NCBI GenBank assembly: GCA_016191145.1
Contig: JACPPD010000003.1
Location: 288,778-352,777 of the forward strand
DNA from: Ignavibacteria bacterium
Lineage (GTDB): Bacteria > Bacteroidota > Ignavibacteria > Kapaibacteriales > Kapaibacteriaceae
Direction: 5' to 3'
DNA length: 64,000 nucleotides
Below are positions 19,941-28,720 of the stretch, piece after piece (positions within the stretch are counted from its first letter, which is position 1; every line of letters starts with the position of its first letter). A program made the translations under genes and the position numbers. Under the pieces are notes generated by a model. It did no database searches. It had not been told where the DNA came from and saw only the letters and a program-made list of their open reading frames with translations.

Positions 19941-20443
19941 GGTAGCGGCTGAGGGGGAAGGTTATCGAAGTCTACGAGAAAGTCTATGTTGACCACTGAG
20001 CCTACATTAACAACAACTTGTCCCGGCGATGAAGGATCGCCTTTCTCAGAATACACTGCAAGCATTTTCCAATCTGCAAGAAAATTGGGTCCATCACGCA
20101 TTGCCACAACAACATAGTTGAATGTTCTGGGTGGCATAGGAATTCGAAATCGATATTCTGTGGATTCAACACTGTCGGGTAGAGTCTCGCTAATAACTAC
20201 CTGACTGTTTTGAAATGATTTCAAAATATCATCGGTGTTAAGGGGCTGGTTTTCGAACGCAATCACAAGAACCTGATAAACTGTGGTATCTGGCCATGCG
20301 TCAACCCCTCCTTTGTATGTTATCGTACCCTCGAGGTATGAATCGGGCGGCAGGTCGCCCGGATCTAATCCATTGCAGGCTGCAGCGAATGCTATGACCA
20401 CGAATGAACATGTTATCATTGTGACGATCGGAACGTACTTCAT
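19937..20443 (-). CDS. Small secreted lipoprotein paired with TonB receptor
   Basis: 168-aa protein of unrecognised family. Lipoprotein signal peptide with Cys in AAACNGLDPG at about residue 23. The mature part is beta-rich (YLEGTITYKGGVDAW, VYQVLVIAFENQ, EYRFRIPMPPRTFNYVVVA), suggesting an immunoglobulin-like fold. The stop overlaps the start of the TonB receptor by 4 bp, so the pair forms one transcription unit and possibly one outer-membrane uptake complex (inference). Start codons of this gene and nnr are only 37 bp apart, in divergent orientation. Confidence 0.7.
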   Translation of the reverse strand: MKYVPIVTMITCSFVVIAFAAACNGLDPGDLPPDSYLEGTITYKGGVDAWPDTTVYQVLVIAFENQPLNTDDILKSFQNSQVVISETLPDSVESTEYRFRIPMPPRTFNYVVVAMRDGPNFLADWKMLAVYSEKGDPSSPGQVVVNVGSVVNIDFLVDFDNLPPQPLP

Positions 20444-20480
20444 CAGCGTTCAGACAACCATTGAATAGAAGTTGGAAACT

Positions 20481-21974
20481 ATGCTAAGGATTCTATCTCC
20501 GCAAGACGTCAAAGATATCGACACTGCATGTGTTGACTCGGCAGGCATTCCCATTGCCACGCTTATGGAGAATGCTGCTACGAGCATATCTGAGATTGTT
20601 CTTGTGCGATATCCCGAACAGAGGCGAATACTGGTGCTATGCGGCAACGGTAATAACGGGGGTGATGGCTTTGCTGTTGCCAGAATGCTGAGCGAACTGC
20701 ATACAGTAACGGTTGCTGCCGACGTGGATGAGGAAAAAATGTCGGATGCAACACGTGCGAATTTTCTGCGGATAAAAAATTCGTTACCTATGCTATCACT
20801 ACGGGAAGCACAGTCTGTTGTTAACAATGTTGATGTTGTTATTGACGCAGTGTTTGGCGTTGGCTTCAGAGGTAGTTTAAAAAGTACCGAAGTTGATTGG
20901 TTCTCCGAAATTCGAGCCCCTTTCAAAATTGCTATTGATGTTCCGTCGGGGCTGGATGCGCTTACTGGGAGCGCCGACGAATTTACGTTTTGTGCAGACC
21001 TGACAATATCCATGGAAGGGTTGAAGCTAGGCATGGTGTGCGATAGGGGACGCCGAGTGAGTGGCGAAGTCTGCATTGCTACAATCGGTGCACCACTTGA
21101 TATTCTTGAAATGCATACCACTGCATTTGCCCTGGAGCAATCTGATGTCAGACAAATACTTCCTGAGCGGCAGAGGCAGACATCGAAATTCGACTACGGC
21201 CATGTACTGGTAATTGCCGGATCGGCTTCCATGCGAGGAGCCGCAGCGCTAACATCGCACGCTGCCTTGCGAGCGGGCGCGGGCTTGGTGGAATTGGTGA
21301 CGCCATCGATTCATCCACTGATTCCAAGGGAAGTCATTGCAACAGAGGCTCCGGCGACAAGCGAGGGCACGTTTTCTTTGCAGGCACTGGACATCCTTCG
21401 GGCAAAAATTCAGCGGGCAACTGCAATCGCCGTCGGACCAGGAATTGGAGACAATCGTGAGTCACTTGAACTATTGGTCGACGTATTGAACGGTGTTAAT
21501 GAACGAGTTCCGATTGTAATTGATGCTGACGGCTTGAGAATAGTAAATAAAATTACGACGACGCTGAAGCATTGTGTGCTTACTCCTCATCATCGTGAAT
21601 TTGAATATGTTGTTGAGAGAAAGGGCAGACTGTCCGGCTCTACATGTTTGGAACGCATCACAGCAAGCAGGGACCTTGCACAACAACGAAAGTGTATAGT
21701 ACATCTCAAGAGTCATCCATCAATTACAACCGATGGCGCCAAAACATACCTAACATTAGGAGGCAATCCAGGAATGGCCACTGCGGGCAGTGGCGATGTG
21801 CTTACTGGAATCATAGCGGGATTGTGTGCACAGCACGTTCCGCTACTACAGGCAGCCGCTTTGGGGGCGTATATACATGCGGCGGCGGGAGACGCCGCAA
21901 TCAGGAACAGAGCGCCCGAGAGCATTATTGCGGGCGACATAGTCGAGTCTATTGGCGATGTTATTCCATCCTAA
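20481..21974 (+). CDS. nnrD/nnrE: Bifunctional NAD(P)H-hydrate epimerase / ADP-dependent NAD(P)H-hydrate dehydratase
   Basis: Metabolite-repair enzyme of about 497 aa that restores damaged NAD(P)HX. N-terminal YjeF_N epimerase domain (about 1-215) with VLCGNGNNGGDGFAVAR and the conserved VIDAVFGVGF and IDVPSGL patterns. C-terminal carbohydrate-kinase-like dehydratase domain (about 225-495) with GSASMRGAAALTS, AVGPGIGDN, VIDADGL, LTPHHREFE and the signature ATAGSGDVLTGIIAG. The track start 20472 is a TTG; ATG 20481 is preferred. It lies 12 bp before vanZ. Confidence 0.93.
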   Translation: MLRILSPQDVKDIDTACVDSAGIPIATLMENAATSISEIVLVRYPEQRRILVLCGNGNNGGDGFAVARMLSELHTVTVAADVDEEKMSDATRANFLRIKNSLPMLSLREAQSVVNNVDVVIDAVFGVGFRGSLKSTEVDWFSEIRAPFKIAIDVPSGLDALTGSADEFTFCADLTISMEGLKLGMVCDRGRRVSGEVCIATIGAPLDILEMHTTAFALEQSDVRQILPERQRQTSKFDYGHVLVIAGSASMRGAAALTSHAALRAGAGLVELVTPSIHPLIPREVIATEAPATSEGTFSLQALDILRAKIQRATAIAVGPGIGDNRESLELLVDVLNGVNERVPIVIDADGLRIVNKITTTLKHCVLTPHHREFEYVVERKGRLSGSTCLERITASRDLAQQRKCIVHLKSHPSITTDGAKTYLTLGGNPGMATAGSGDVLTGIIAGLCAQHVPLLQAAALGAYIHAAAGDAAIRNRAPESIIAGDIVESIGDVIPS

Positions 21975-21986
21975 CAAGTTTTTATT

Positions 21987-22373
21987 GTGACACTGAGAAT
22001 TATACTGACGGCACAGTTTATTGCCTTATCTGCACTCATCTATTGGCTTTCAGATATTCCTAACCTGGTGCCTCCGTATCTGGGATTTGACTTAAGCGAT
22101 AAGGTTATCCATGCCCTTGCATTTTTCACATACGGCATTAGTTCACAATTAGCTGTGCTAGGCTGGATGCCCAATGCTGTTACGGGATTGAGAGTGACAG
22201 TATCAACATCAATTGCAGTGATGTATGCCGCCACTGATGAAGCCCATCAGTTAATGGTACCTGGAAGAACTGGAGCCTTAGATGATTTTGTAGCCGACTG
22301 CATTGGCATTGCATTAAGTCTGCTATTGCGTTCAATTCTCGGGAAAATCATACTCCGGTTCCATCGGGGCTGA
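21987..22373 (+). CDS. VanZ family membrane protein
   Basis: 128-aa integral membrane protein with the VanZ-like pattern: SDIPNLVPP, FDLSDKVIHALAFFTYG, and YAATDEAHQLMVPGRTGALDDFVADCIGI. Four transmembrane helices are apparent. GTG start 12 bp downstream of nnr. The function of stand-alone VanZ-like proteins is not settled; the family is named for teicoplanin resistance, but most members have other roles. Its 3' end overlaps the convergent dacB gene by 42 bp. Confidence 0.85.
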   Translation: MTLRIILTAQFIALSALIYWLSDIPNLVPPYLGFDLSDKVIHALAFFTYGISSQLAVLGWMPNAVTGLRVTVSTSIAVMYAATDEAHQLMVPGRTGALDDFVADCIGIALSLLLRSILGKIILRFHRG

Positions 22374-24002
22374 GTCGGCCTCAACTTCCTGAAACGTAAT
22401 TGGTACTGGTTGAGTCCTCGATGAATCGTAAGAATAGTTAGCAAGTACGGTGATTGCGATGTTCTCGGCAGCTTTATATGATCTAACGTTCGCACCGTTC
22501 GAGATGAAGGAAAATGCAAGCTGCTCACCGTCGAGCGTTGTAACATATCCCGAAATGGAGCTTGTGTTTCTCAACGTGCCTGTTTTACCATGAGCATTGT
22601 TTGCCGCGAATGTGCCAAGCATTCTGCGTCGCAGGGTTCCATCCACGCCGGCAATGCTTAGAGTTGATTTGAAAACATCGCCGTAACCAGAATTGGCAAC
22701 CTGGTTCAAGAGACTAACCTGTGTGAGAGCGCAAACTTTATTTCGGCGCGATAATCCGCTTCCATCGTTTAACAGGCTTCCATTTCGTTCTACCCGTAAT
22801 GAATCGAGAGTGGCAAGCACTTTGTTCCTTGCACGGTCTGCAGTATTTGTCTGTCCGCCATACAGGCCCCCTACAATTTTAAAGACGTGTTCGGCAAGAT
22901 AATTGTCGCTGCGTTTATTAACAATACTGACAATATCTGTTAGGGGGCGTCTGAACGTTGCGATCACTCGTGACGAAGCTGGAGCCACCTTGGTGAACAC
23001 CGTATCGGAAACAGAAATTCCACCAGAGCGCATTCGGTTGGAAAGTGCGCCTGCGGCAACGAGGGCAGGGGAGTACATGCCAACGTATAGTGTAACGGTT
23101 CTGTTTCTTCCGGGAGAACCTTTGTATTGGAGTAGTTGAAAGCCATTTGGCTGTACTACTGAGACTACCGATACCCTTGGCGCGCGTACCTTTCTGGCAC
23201 GTTTGCGCCGTTTCCGTTGTCTGGGCTCAGGGTCGGGGGGAGCATCACCGTAGCGTTGTTTTTTTCTCACCGGTGCAGGATTCGTCTTTCCCCTCACTTT
23301 TGTTTGGATTGGTTCCACCCTCAAAGCGTCTGATGCTGGAATAGTTTGAGCCGAAATAATTCCCTTAGAAGATGCCGATACAACAACTGCAATTGTATTC
23401 TTATGAAGACCAAGCGCAGTTATAGGTCCAAGTTTCTCAACGTCTTCACTATCGCCGCTGTATAGGGCTCGATCTGTAACGTTGTCGAAAAATGAGCCAT
23501 CGCCATACACATGTCCGGCCACGGCTCGAATGCCTGCCCGAAATAAAACATCTGCCAGATATTCAATATCGTTAATAGTCATCAGGGCGTCTCCGTGGCC
23601 TACAAGATAGAGATCGCCATGAAGTAGACCCGCAGAGTCAATCTTGCCCGTTGCCCGAACCTCTGTATCGATTGTGCCATCTCGACCCAGTGCATGAAAC
23701 GCGGCCGCAGTAGTAAACAGCTTCGTGGTAGATGCTGGCGTCAGGCATTGGTCTGCGTTTCTTTCGTACAGTAATTTGTTGCGTGTTACCGACCACACAG
23801 CGCAGCTCACCTTAGACTTACGGTACACATTTGTGTCGAAGATCTTATCGAGTCTCTGACCCAGGTTTATTACCGCAACAGTAGAGTCGTATTGCGAAAG
23901 GAAGGGCGCTGCTGGCCGACGCGTAAGGGTGGTGTCTTGTCCCTGAACAAACGTCAGAACTACACACGAAATAATGACGACGCATGTCGTCAGCCGACTC
24001 AT
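22332..24002 (-). CDS. dacB: D-alanyl-D-alanine carboxypeptidase/endopeptidase, PBP4 family (S13), copy 1
   Basis: Periplasmic class C penicillin-binding protein that trims or cleaves peptidoglycan cross-links. 556 aa with signal peptide (TFVQGQ). Active-site motifs: STTK (TPASTTKLFTT, ~S91-K94), SDN (KRSDNYLAEHV), KTG (HGKTGTLRNTS). Unlike usual PBP4, residues about 238-276 hold a Pro/Arg/Lys-rich insert (PVRKKQRYGDAPP then RQRKRRKRARKVRAPR). Last gene of the phoH-cdaA-pcm-miaA-dacB cluster, starting 27 bp after miaA. The stop lies inside the convergent vanZ. Confidence 0.9.
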   Translation of the reverse strand: MSRLTTCVVIISCVVLTFVQGQDTTLTRRPAAPFLSQYDSTVAVINLGQRLDKIFDTNVYRKSKVSCAVWSVTRNKLLYERNADQCLTPASTTKLFTTAAAFHALGRDGTIDTEVRATGKIDSAGLLHGDLYLVGHGDALMTINDIEYLADVLFRAGIRAVAGHVYGDGSFFDNVTDRALYSGDSEDVEKLGPITALGLHKNTIAVVVSASSKGIISAQTIPASDALRVEPIQTKVRGKTNPAPVRKKQRYGDAPPDPEPRQRKRRKRARKVRAPRVSVVSVVQPNGFQLLQYKGSPGRNRTVTLYVGMYSPALVAAGALSNRMRSGGISVSDTVFTKVAPASSRVIATFRRPLTDIVSIVNKRSDNYLAEHVFKIVGGLYGGQTNTADRARNKVLATLDSLRVERNGSLLNDGSGLSRRNKVCALTQVSLLNQVANSGYGDVFKSTLSIAGVDGTLRRRMLGTFAANNAHGKTGTLRNTSSISGYVTTLDGEQLAFSFISNGANVRSYKAAENIAITVLANYSYDSSRTQPVPITFQEVEADSAPMEPEYDFPEN

Positions 24003-24029
24003 CTAAAACTCTCCTCCAAAACTGCTTAT

Positions 24030-24971
24030 CTAAACTACGAATGATCGAGCAAGTGCATTGCTCTTGAGGTATGCGATGATTTCGGTGACGTTGGGACTTT
24101 CGAACCTCTGGTACCGAAGATCGCTTCGAAACCATGTGCGCTGTCGTTTTGCGTACCGACGTGTTGATAGCTTCATCTTTTCCAGCGCCTCAGACTCGGT
24201 GATAGATTTATTTATGAACGAAATCGCTTCGCGATATCCAACAGATTGCAGCGACTGAGCGCTCTGCGGGACACCCATATCGAGAACTCGCATCGTTTCT
24301 TCAACCAAGCCATTGTTCCACATGTATTCGCAGCGCTGGGCGATCAGTTGATTAAGCACTCCGACGGGTTGAGACACATTAATAAACAGTGGAATCACTT
24401 CAGCAGAATCGCGGTGCACATCCCAGGTTGCGGAGAAGAGCTTGCCAGTAGTACGAATAAATTCAAGGGCGCGCATAATCCTACGTGGATTTTTATCGGA
24501 GTACTTTTCTGCAGCACGCGGATCGCGTTCAGCAAGTTCGGCATATAGGAAATCACGGCCTTCATTATGCAATATATTTAGTAACTCAAATCTCATTTCC
24601 GAATTTGGCTCCGCTGTTTCATGCGAGAATCCATCGATGGCGGCCGATATATACAATCCAGAGCCACCAACGAACACGGGGAGCTTATCGGGAGGAATTG
24701 ACTTTAAGGCATTCCTTGCGTCACTAGCGTAAAGAGCTGCGCTGTAGGATTCCGAAGGGTCAAGCATGTCGATGCAGTGATGCCGGCACACCCTCTGTTG
24801 CTCCTGGGTAGGCTTTGAGGTTCCAACGTCGAGGTGTTTATAAATCTGCCGTGCATCTGCAGAAATAATTTCGATCGGTATGTAGTCAGCGAGTTCGATG
24901 CTAAGTGCCGTCTTACCGGATGCAGTGGCTCCGGCAAGGACGAGTACAGGACGAAACTGATCATTGTTCAT
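24030..24971 (-). CDS. miaA: tRNA dimethylallyltransferase
   Basis: MiaA transfers a dimethylallyl group to N6 of A37 in tRNAs reading UNN codons. 313 aa from ATG 24971 (MNNDQFRPVLVLAG), which overlaps the pcm stop by 11 bp; the track start adds seven unrelated residues. P-loop GATASGKTALS, then IISADARQIYKHLDVGTSKP, the tRNA-recognition YAALYASDAR-like region, and GGSGLYISAAIDGF. The C-terminal KLSTRRYAKRQRTWFR is the usual family signature. Confidence 0.95.
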   Translation of the reverse strand: MNNDQFRPVLVLAGATASGKTALSIELADYIPIEIISADARQIYKHLDVGTSKPTQEQQRVCRHHCIDMLDPSESYSAALYASDARNALKSIPPDKLPVFVGGSGLYISAAIDGFSHETAEPNSEMRFELLNILHNEGRDFLYAELAERDPRAAEKYSDKNPRRIMRALEFIRTTGKLFSATWDVHRDSAEVIPLFINVSQPVGVLNQLIAQRCEYMWNNGLVEETMRVLDMGVPQSAQSLQSVGYREAISFINKSITESEALEKMKLSTRRYAKRQRTWFRSDLRYQRFESPNVTEIIAYLKSNALARSFVV

Positions 24972-25629
24972 CGGTCCACCCTTCGACGCCAATCAACGGA
25001 ACGAACTTGAACGGTCCGAGATCTTCAACTCTCCAGTTTTCTTCTGCTGTTCTCGTAACCCTGTACAGGGTTTGTTCGCTTTGAGTACCAACGGGGACAA
25101 CCATTCGTCCTCCAATTGCTAATTGCCGTGCAAGAGGTTCAGGAACATCTGGAGCACCAGCCGTAACGATGATTCCATCGTACGGAGCCCCCTCCCGCCA
25201 GCCAATAGTGCCATCACCAATGCGGCACGCCACATTGTAGCCGAATTTTGTGAGGATGGTCCGCGCCTGATGCGACAAGCGCGGCAACCGCTCGATACTG
25301 ACGACCGTGCAGCCGATTGCCGACAATACCGCAGATTGATACCCGCTGCCTGTTCCCACTTCCAAAACACGCATACCCTGGGTAGGCAACAAGGCCTGCG
25401 TCATGAATGCAACTGTGTATGGCTGTGAAATCGTTTGTCTGTCATCGATAGGAAGCGCTGTGTCTTCGTACGAACGAGCACGAATTGCCTGCGGCACAAA
25501 CCGTTCTCTTGGGACCGTATCGATGGCTTTGAGTACGAGTTTGTCTGTTATTCCCTTTGACCGTAAGTGATCGACAAGTTTATGACGCATTTCATCAAAG
25601 GGGCTAACAAAGCGTTTGCCAGACGGCAT
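24961..25629 (-). CDS. pcm: Protein-L-isoaspartate O-methyltransferase
   Basis: Repairs isoaspartyl damage in proteins using SAM. 222 aa, complete. PCMT signature: RERFVPQAIRARSYED, DTALPIDDRQTISQPYTVAFMTQ, then SAM-binding VLEVGTGSGYQSAVLS, and YDGIIVTAGAPDVPE, with GGRMVVPVG near the end. Lies 20 bp downstream of cdaA and overlaps miaA. Confidence 0.95.
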   Translation of the reverse strand: MPSGKRFVSPFDEMRHKLVDHLRSKGITDKLVLKAIDTVPRERFVPQAIRARSYEDTALPIDDRQTISQPYTVAFMTQALLPTQGMRVLEVGTGSGYQSAVLSAIGCTVVSIERLPRLSHQARTILTKFGYNVACRIGDGTIGWREGAPYDGIIVTAGAPDVPEPLARQLAIGGRMVVPVGTQSEQTLYRVTRTAEENWRVEDLGPFKFVPLIGVEGWTDEQ

Positions 25630-25648
25630 TAAATTCCTTTACTAAATA

Positions 25649-26428
25649 CTAAACTGTTGAGATCATTGTAATGCGTTCTTGCAGCAAGTCTTTCAACCTT
25701 CGCTGTTCAACGTCGAGTTCTATTTCACCCTGATAGCAGATGCTGATGTCGCCAGTCTCTTCGGAAACAATGAGTACTACAGCAACAGCTTGCTCGGTAA
25801 TACCAAGCCCTGCTCTGTGGCGTGTTCCAAGATTCCGATTGGACACTCTCTGCTCGTTGCTGAGGGGCAATACACATCGGGCGGCAACAACAGTACGTCC
25901 GTCGATGACAACAGCTCCGTCGTGCAGCGGCGAACGTGGATTGAAAATGGAAAGAAGCAACTCCGATGAAACTGCTGCTTGTAATTCAACTCCAGTTTCA
26001 ATGGTAACTCTGATGTGTTCAGACCTGGAGAAGACAATTAATGCCCCAATATGCTTGGCAGCCATTTCGCCGACTGCTTCGAGCACGTCGTCGATTGTTT
26101 CTGCATTGCTCGAACGAACGAACAGTCGGAATAATCTCGATTGAGTTAACAGCAGCAATACTCTGCGAAGTTCCGGCTGGAAGAGTACAACAAATGCAAT
26201 GAGGCCGATATCAGCGATACGGCGTATCACCCAGTTAAGCGTTTTAAGGTTGGCTGCCTCTGTTACAAATCCAAGCCCGACGAGAAGCAATAGCAGTATT
26301 AGGACCTGAACAGCTACGGTGTCTCGCAGCGTTCTGTAAAACACATAGAACAACGCCGAGATAATTACTACATCGGCAACATCGACGATGGTAACCGACA
26401 AAAAGCCAATTCTAAAAAGTTCAATCAT
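25649..26428 (-). CDS. cdaA: Diadenylate cyclase CdaA (DAC domain)
   Basis: Membrane diadenylate cyclase that makes c-di-AMP from two ATP. 259 aa: three N-terminal transmembrane helices (about 10-85), then a DisA_N/DAC domain with LHDGAVVIDG (DGA motif) and GTRHRAGLGIT (RHR motif), the two catalytic signatures. No CdaR-like regulator follows. The start overlaps the phoH stop by 4 bp and pcm follows, placing c-di-AMP production in a transcription unit with repair, tRNA-modification and peptidoglycan genes. Confidence 0.93.
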   Translation of the reverse strand: MIELFRIGFLSVTIVDVADVVIISALFYVFYRTLRDTVAVQVLILLLLLVGLGFVTEAANLKTLNWVIRRIADIGLIAFVVLFQPELRRVLLLLTQSRLFRLFVRSSNAETIDDVLEAVGEMAAKHIGALIVFSRSEHIRVTIETGVELQAAVSSELLLSIFNPRSPLHDGAVVIDGRTVVAARCVLPLSNEQRVSNRNLGTRHRAGLGITEQAVAVVLIVSEETGDISICYQGEIELDVEQRRLKDLLQERITMISTV

Positions 26429-27435
26429 GCAGATTCACGACCGTTTGGGCCCGAGTCGCCGGCTTCTTCGCGCTGTATTCCCTGGCGTTCGTAGGCGGCA
26501 ATGATATCAGCAACTAACCGGTGGCGTACTACGTCGGCCTTGCCGAACTCGATGAAATCTATTCCATCAATATTGTTAAAAAGTGTTGTTACGTCGAGCA
26601 AACCCGAATCCGATCTTCGCTGAAGATCTACCTGTGTTACATCTCCCGTGACGATTGCCTTGCTGTTTTGGCCCAATCGTGTGAGAAACATTTTCATCTG
26701 CATCTTAGATGAGTTCTGCGCTTCGTCGAGAATGATAAACGAATTGTTTAGCGTGCGGCCGCGCATGTATGCCAGAGGAACAATTTCTACAATTCGCCTT
26801 TCAAGCATTGCTTTCAATTTATCGGCGCTTACCATATCGGCAAGTGCATCAAGTAGGGGGCGGAGGTAGGGGTCTACTTTCTCAGCGATGTCGCCCGGCA
26901 GAAAGCCGAGAGATTCGCCAGCTTCAACGGCAGGTCTGGAAAGAATTATCCGCGACACTTCGTTGGCGCGTAATGCAGACACAGCCATGGCAACGGCAAG
27001 AAACGTTTTACCGGTGCCAGCAGGACCAATGCAAAAGACGAGATCATTCTTTTGAACACTTCGATAGTAAGCCATCTGATTAGGTGTTCGTGCGCGTATC
27101 ACTTCGCGCTTTCCCCAGAGGATAACGGAGTCGAGGTCGTCTGGACCCATGGTAGGTTGAGCGCCTGTTCTGCCCCCTTCCACAAGATCAATGATCATCG
27201 AAACATCCGTCATGGTCAGCCGACCCGTGCGTTGAAGCGTAAAGATCAGTTCCTGAATGATGGTTTCAATTTTTTTTACTTCGATCGGTTCACCGCGTAG
27301 GACAACCGTATCACCTCGAACCGTGATAACGGTGTCGAATTTATTTTCGATCAGTTGTAGGTGCGACTCTTGAATCCCAAAGAGTTCAACCAGATCGACA
27401 TCAGATATCTTGATTTTCTTTTCAACGATGTGCAT
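26425..27435 (-). CDS. phoH: PhoH-like ATPase
   Basis: Cytoplasmic PhoH/PhoL family ATPase, 336 aa, often linked to RNA metabolism. The short N-terminal KH-like segment (FDTVITVRGDTVVLRGEP) precedes the ATPase domain with CIGPAGTGKTFLAVAMAV (Walker A), VEAGESLGFLPGD, FIILDEAQNSS (Walker B) and TGDVTQVDL. The ATG at 27435 is only about 10 bp beyond the poly-T tail of the terminator of the upstream gene, so the mRNA leader would be very short or readthrough must occur. First gene of the phoH-cdaA-pcm-miaA-dacB unit. Confidence 0.93.
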   Translation of the reverse strand: MHIVEKKIKISDVDLVELFGIQESHLQLIENKFDTVITVRGDTVVLRGEPIEVKKIETIIQELIFTLQRTGRLTMTDVSMIIDLVEGGRTGAQPTMGPDDLDSVILWGKREVIRARTPNQMAYYRSVQKNDLVFCIGPAGTGKTFLAVAMAVSALRANEVSRIILSRPAVEAGESLGFLPGDIAEKVDPYLRPLLDALADMVSADKLKAMLERRIVEIVPLAYMRGRTLNNSFIILDEAQNSSKMQMKMFLTRLGQNSKAIVTGDVTQVDLQRRSDSGLLDVTTLFNNIDGIDFIEFGKADVVRHRLVADIIAAYERQGIQREEAGDSGPNGRESA

Positions 27436-27444
27436 GGTTCAAAC

Positions 27445-27478
27445 TAAAAAAGAAACGGCGACCATTGCTGGGCGCCGT
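27445..27478 (-). terminator. Rho-independent terminator of the LysM gene
   Basis: On the minus strand: ACGGCG, an 11-12 nt loop, CGCCGT, then TTTCTTTTTTAG. It is a clear intrinsic terminator about 60 bp downstream of the LysM gene stop and abutting the phoH start codon. Confidence 0.75.
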
Positions 27479-27535
27479 CGGTTTATGCCTCCATTTTTTT
27501 AGCGTCGTTACGCTGCATGCTTCCAAAAAGCCATC

Positions 27536-28357
27536 TTAGTTTCCACCAGTTTCAGAGGATTTCTGCTTAGCTGGCTGTTCAGTTGTTGGCGTCGTTGTTT
27601 CCATTTCAGTCTTTTTCTTCCTCCAGTACTTTCGTTCAGCCTTCATTTCATCGTCGGACTTCGGTCCTGCCGGTGGAATGTTCAGAACCCAGCCTGGTTG
27701 AATTACGTCGGGGTTCTTAATCTGATCGGTGTTAGCCTGCCAGATCTTTGGCCACTGAAAGGGATCGCCGTAAATCTCTGTTTTACCAGAAATATTCCAA
27801 AGGCAGTCCCGATTTTCGGCCCACGTCCCAACGGTATATCCTTTGATTTTCTTTTCGCGATAGAGACCCTTGATGTCCCGTCCAAGGGCAATCACTCTGT
27901 CGTAAAACTCCGGCAGAGCAGCAACGCGTTCACCGCGCATACCATTGAGTTGGGTTTCAAGCCCCATTACTTCGTCGTGTTTGTCTGCCAATTGATCATC
28001 GTTCAGACGTTGCATTTCGCGAACACGACCTTCCAGTGCACCCAACCGCTGACGGAAATTGTTAACATCAGCTTCGGTTGCATTGATCATGGCATAGATG
28101 TCGTCGTTGCACTTTTTCAGATCAGTGACGGAAGTAGCGAGATCTGATTCGGACTTCATGATATCTGCTTTGAGCCCGTCGAGCTTGGACTGAGTGGTGG
28201 CGGCATTCTCTTTATACAGAGCAATCCGTGCATCAGCTTCATCGCAGGTGAGTTCAGCATCAGGTTTTGATTCCGGTGGTGGTGGTACCCGGTCTTGTGC
28301 TAATGATGGAGCATAAATTCCACCAACGAACAGCGCGATAAGGATGAGATTTTTCAT
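27536..28357 (-). CDS. Secreted coiled-coil protein with C-terminal LysM domain
   Basis: 273 aa. Signal peptide (GGIYAPSLAQ). Residues about 40-145 form a coiled coil (LDGLKADIMKSESDLATSV...). A peptidoglycan-binding LysM domain follows at about 172-232 (YTVGTWAENRDCLWNIS, PFQWPKIWQANTDQI, IQPGWVLNIP). The C-terminus is Thr/Lys-rich. Start supported by RBS AAAGGA 8 nt upstream. The coiled coil shows local resemblance to that of the adjacent lipoprotein (28370-28720), so the two may form an envelope-linking complex; that is inference. Confidence 0.8.
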   Translation of the reverse strand: MKNLILIALFVGGIYAPSLAQDRVPPPPESKPDAELTCDEADARIALYKENAATTQSKLDGLKADIMKSESDLATSVTDLKKCNDDIYAMINATEADVNNFRQRLGALEGRVREMQRLNDDQLADKHDEVMGLETQLNGMRGERVAALPEFYDRVIALGRDIKGLYREKKIKGYTVGTWAENRDCLWNISGKTEIYGDPFQWPKIWQANTDQIKNPDVIQPGWVLNIPPAGPKSDDEMKAERKYWRKKKTEMETTTPTTEQPAKQKSSETGGN

Positions 28358-28369
28358 GTTGATGTTCCT

Positions 28370-28720
28370 TTAGCGTTTCTTTGGTGTTTGTGGTTCAGTC
28401 ATCGGCATTGCCGGGGCCGGCTGATTGGGGTTCCAGTCTGGCCAGACATTGGGCCACCGGTTCATTTTGTCCTGTACGAACGCTTTCTTTTCGGTGCAGC
28501 GTCGAACTTCTCCCTGACGCGAAGTAACCTCCGCCAAAATCTTAGTCTTATCGCCTTCAGCTTTCTTGATATCGGCGGTAAGCTGTTTATCCGACGTGCG
28601 CAACTGGTTGATCATGGCTTGTTGTTCTTCCTTGATCTTACAAGTGCACGACGTGAGCAGAAGAGCCGCACCGAATGCCGTTGCTAAGAGCAGATTGGCT
28701 CGATCCATTCTTAATGCCAT
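28370..28720 (-). CDS. Coiled-coil lipoprotein
   Basis: 116 aa, family not recognised. I start at ATG 28720 (MALRMDRAN) because a strong GGGAGG ribosome binding site lies 4-9 bases upstream; the track start is four codons further. Lipobox LLTSC at about residue 25. Mature part: coiled coil with KIKEEQQAMINQLRTSDKQL and LTADIKKAEGDKTKIL, ending in a Pro-rich tail (MPMTEPQTPKKR). It lies 12 bp upstream of the LysM gene, whose coiled coil has a similar pattern. Divergent from valS over 166 bp. Confidence 0.65.
   Translation of the reverse strand: MALRMDRANLLLATAFGAALLLTSCTCKIKEEQQAMINQLRTSDKQLTADIKKAEGDKTKILAEVTSRQGEVRRCTEKKAFVQDKMNRWPNVWPDWNPNQPAPAMPMTEPQTPKKR

Noticed and set aside
20450-21121. 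223-aa minus-strand ORF opposite nnr
   Set aside because: Antisense shadow of the strongly conserved NAD(P)H-hydrate epimerase frame.
25740-26144. 134-aa plus-strand ORF over cdaA
   Set aside because: Opposite frame of the conserved DAC domain.
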